Both the position numbers and the translations under genes were made by a program. From NCBI GenBank assembly GCA_011799875.1, contig CM022299.1:35670755-35734754 (forward strand): a stretch of DNA of 64,000 nucleotides, written 5' to 3'. Below are positions 61,736-64,000 of this stretch, one piece after another. This DNA is from Thinopyrum elongatum (taxonomy: Eukaryota > Streptophyta > Magnoliopsida > Poales > Poaceae). Position 1 is the first letter of the stretch. Each line of letters opens with the position of its first letter. The notes beneath the pieces were generated by a model, which saw nothing but the letters and a program-made list of their open reading frames with translations, ran no database searches and was not told the origin of the DNA.

Positions 61736-61854
61736 AATTTTTTTGAGAATTTCGTGATTTTAGTTGCTTGTAGCAGAGACCGAGCTAAGCTATAATTGGC
61801 TGGGTGAGATGTCCTCACGGGCCAGTCACCCGAGGCCTTGTTTCGTGATTTTAG

Positions 61855-62150
61855 TTGTTTGTATCTTCATGGTTTTCTTGGGGGTTTTTTTTTGGTTCTG
61901 TATTTCACCCTTGTTTTTGGTTTCTTTCACGTTTTTTTGGGTTTTTTCTTTGCTTGCATCGTTTTCCTTTGCTTCTTACACGGGTTTCACTGGTCTTTTT
62001 ACTTTTCTTTATTTCTTCGTTTTTCTTTGTTTCTTTCTTGGTTTTCACTGTTTTTATGCTTTTTTTTCTTATTATTTCTTTTTTTTTCGGTTTTATTGGT
62101 TTTCTTCGTTTTCCATTTGTACATTTTTTGTATGCTTCAGGAACATTTTT
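61855..62150. repeat. T-rich tract
   Basis: Almost pure TTTTC/TTTTG sequence leading into the right ACATTTT repeat. Its Phe-rich open frames are artefacts. Confidence 0.7.
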
Positions 62151-62720
62151 TATACACATGTTTAATATTTTGCAAATACAAAATTAATATTTTCTAAAAA
62201 ATTATATTGTTTAGATGTCTAATTGTTTCCACACACATTGTACATATTTTCCATACATCGGGACATTTTTTATATACAAATTTTAAAATTTTAAAATGCA
62301 TGATTAACATTTTTAAAACACTTATTTTTTATGCCTACCTTTTCCATAAACATTCTCCAATTTTTATAAACATGAGGTATATTTTCTATATACATGTTTA
62401 ATATTTTCCAAATACATGATTAACATAATTTGTATACACATTTAACATTTTCCAAGTACATGATTAACATTTTTGAAAACTTATATTTTTAAGTCTATAT
62501 TTTTCCATACACATTGTACATTTTCTTGTATGCACTGGATTCTTTTTCTATAAACATTTGACATTTTCCAAACACATGATTAACATTTTGAAAACTTAAA
62601 ATTTTTTATGTCTATTCTCTCCATACATATTGTACATTTTCCATATACATCAAAAATATTTTTTATACACATTTAAACATTTTCAAATGCATGATTAATA
62701 TTTTTCAAATGTTTTATGTA
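62151..62720. repeat. Degenerate ACATTTT-rich repeat, right copy
   Basis: Many copies of ACATGATTAACATTTT and CCATACACATTGTACATTTTC. It resembles the left tract at 37190-38060 and is likewise followed by an A-rich stretch (62760-62810) and a GGGCCGGCCCAT block. Confidence 0.72.
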
Positions 62721-62959
62721 AATTGTATTTGTATATTAATATTAGAGTATTTGGAAGTATAAACAAAAGTAAAAGAGAAAGCAAAAAAAAAAAACAAAGT
62801 GAAAAACCCCAGAGAGAACGAGGCTCTGCCTTATGGCCTTGCGCGCGTGGGCCGGCCCATTATCGGGTGCTTCAGCCGAGCGTTCTTACAGGCTCACGCT
62901 AAGCGAGGGTGCGCCCGTCAAGAAACCCCTTTATTATGGGTGCCCCTATGGAAACACGA
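62721..62959. other. A-rich and GC-rich junction
   Basis: Holds an A12 run near 62787 and GGGCCGGCCCAT near 62850, parallel to the junction at 38061-38319. No gene is seen. Confidence 0.5.
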
Positions 62960-64000
62960 ATTACGAAGTACTCCTACCAAAGATCACGCCCATCTTCTTA
63001 GGTCTTTTATACCGTGCGTCCAAATCTTAGACTGTTTTCACCGTTGGATCCATAGCGTTGAGATCTTTAAAACTAAATTCCATGTTGATTGGTTTCGATG
63101 ACCTTTTCTCATGAAAGAACAGGACGAAAAAACTAAACTGAGAGCATTTTTTTTTCCTTTTCAAAGAGTCACGCGTTTTTTCTGTTTCTGAGAGGCATGG
63201 CCGTGTCTCTCGCAGAAGCAAATCCGTACCTCCATGAGAAGTAAATCCGTGCCTCTCGCGGAACCAAAAAAACAAAAAATATGTGTTTTTTCCTTTCCGA
63301 AAGGCACGATCATAAGCAAATCCGTGCCTCCACGAAACGTAAATCTGTGCCTCTCGTGGAATAAAAGAAAAAAGAAAACATGTTTTTTTCTTTCCGAGAG
63401 ACACGGGCGTGTCTCTCGCGGAAGCAAATCTGTGCCTCTCGCGGAACGAAGAAAAAGAAAACATGTTTTTTCCCTTTCCGAGAGCATGTCCTTGCCTCTC
63501 GCGGAAGCAAATCCGTACCTTTTGTGGAACAGGGAAAAAAGAAAAAGGATTTTTTTTCCTTTCTGAGAGGCACAACCATGTCTGTCCCGGAGGCAAATCT
63601 ATGCCTCCACGAGAAATAAATCTGTGACTCTCGCAGAACGAAAACAAAAACCCATTTTTTTTTCTTCTTTCCAAGAGGCACGACCGTGCCTCTCACGGAA
63701 GCAAATCCATGTCTCCACGAGAAGTAAATCTATGCCTCTCGCGGAAGGAAACAAATATGTTTTTTAGCGCAATTGTTTTTTGTTTTTTGATTTTTTGGAT
63801 CCAAAATCCAAAGAAAAACTGGGGGAAAACATAAAAGCTGAAAAAATAAAAAAAATCATCTAAAGCAGAACATGTGCAATGTTTTTTTTAAAAAAAATTC
63901 AAAGGGAGCGCCCAGCGCGCGACGCGTGACGACGGCTGAGAGCGTGAAAAGTGGCGTGCTCCCAGCCCACCCCAAGTGACCCTTACGGGGGGCTCCCGAA
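62960..64000 (-). repeat. AGGCACG-rich repeat, right copy, inverted
   Basis: Contains the same landmarks as 38320-39075 in reverse. The tail (complement of GTGATCTTTGGTAGGAGTA) is near 62975, the AACATGGAATTTAGTTTTAAAGATCTC segment is at 63055-63090, the AGGCACG/TTTTT alternation is at 63180-63740, and the head with CAGCCCACCCCAAGTGACC is near 63962. It runs off the window end. Overlapping open frames on both strands come from the repeat. Confidence 0.72.

Noticed and set aside
61764..62197. Phe-rich frames that look like membrane proteins
   Set aside because: Pure T-rich sequence translates as Phe in several overlapping frames; no start context or conservation.

Overview
The window is nuclear DNA of a Triticeae-type grass (wheat, Aegilops, barley or rye group). 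The evidence is the repeat content: Athila-type Gypsy elements whose LTRs begin TGATACGTC, an Angela/WIS-type Copia element, a CACTA element ending CACTACTAGG with AGTAGCGC subterminal repeats, and a Stowaway MITE. The two genes are grass-like, with GC-rich coding starts and AT-rich introns. No species can be named from this alone. Family names are given from memory and were not checked against a database.

Positions 1-35,547 are one nested block of transposons. Reading the interruptions gives this order. A Copia element (D, minus strand) landed first; its 5' LTR is 33,822-35,547. A non-autonomous Gypsy element (C, minus) inserted into D's gag. C's 5' LTR (6,956-7,443 plus 31,298-32,208) was then split by an autonomous-type Gypsy element (A, minus; outer limits 7,444-31,297). 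A's integrase gene was interrupted by a tandem of two non-autonomous Gypsy units (B, plus; 9,265-25,598) with three LTRs and two internal regions. The second B unit holds a decayed Copia fragment (F, 19,140-22,821). A CACTA element (right end at 3,539, left end outside the window) cuts the far end of C. It carries the remains of a B3-like host gene and two hairpin repeats. Every transposon gene seen is broken or lacks the enzymes for its own movement.

Positions 35,548-39,100 hold a small NAM-associated-like gene fragment, a degenerate ACATTTT-rich repeat with a Stowaway MITE inside it, and an AGGCACG-rich repeat. From 39,100 to 61,700 is a low-copy genic island. It contains an eight-exon gene of the peptidyl-tRNA hydrolase/CRS2 family (39,294-43,129), a PIF/Harbinger-like element with a broken captured gene (46,480-48,315), and an intronless C2H2 zinc-finger gene with a C-terminal EAR motif (53,962-54,735). 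The rest is long non-coding DNA. Positions 61,700-64,000 return to the same ACATTTT and AGGCACG repeats, the latter inverted relative to the left copy.

The two intact genes are functionally unrelated: a plastid-targeted RNA-splicing or peptidyl-tRNA hydrolase protein, and a probable transcriptional repressor of the GIS/ZFP8 type. I found no operon-like logic, CRISPR, tRNA or rRNA, and nothing I would call a new biological system. The most interesting structures are the three-LTR B tandem, which looks like recombination between two independent insertions, and the twin hairpins and captured gene in the CACTA element.
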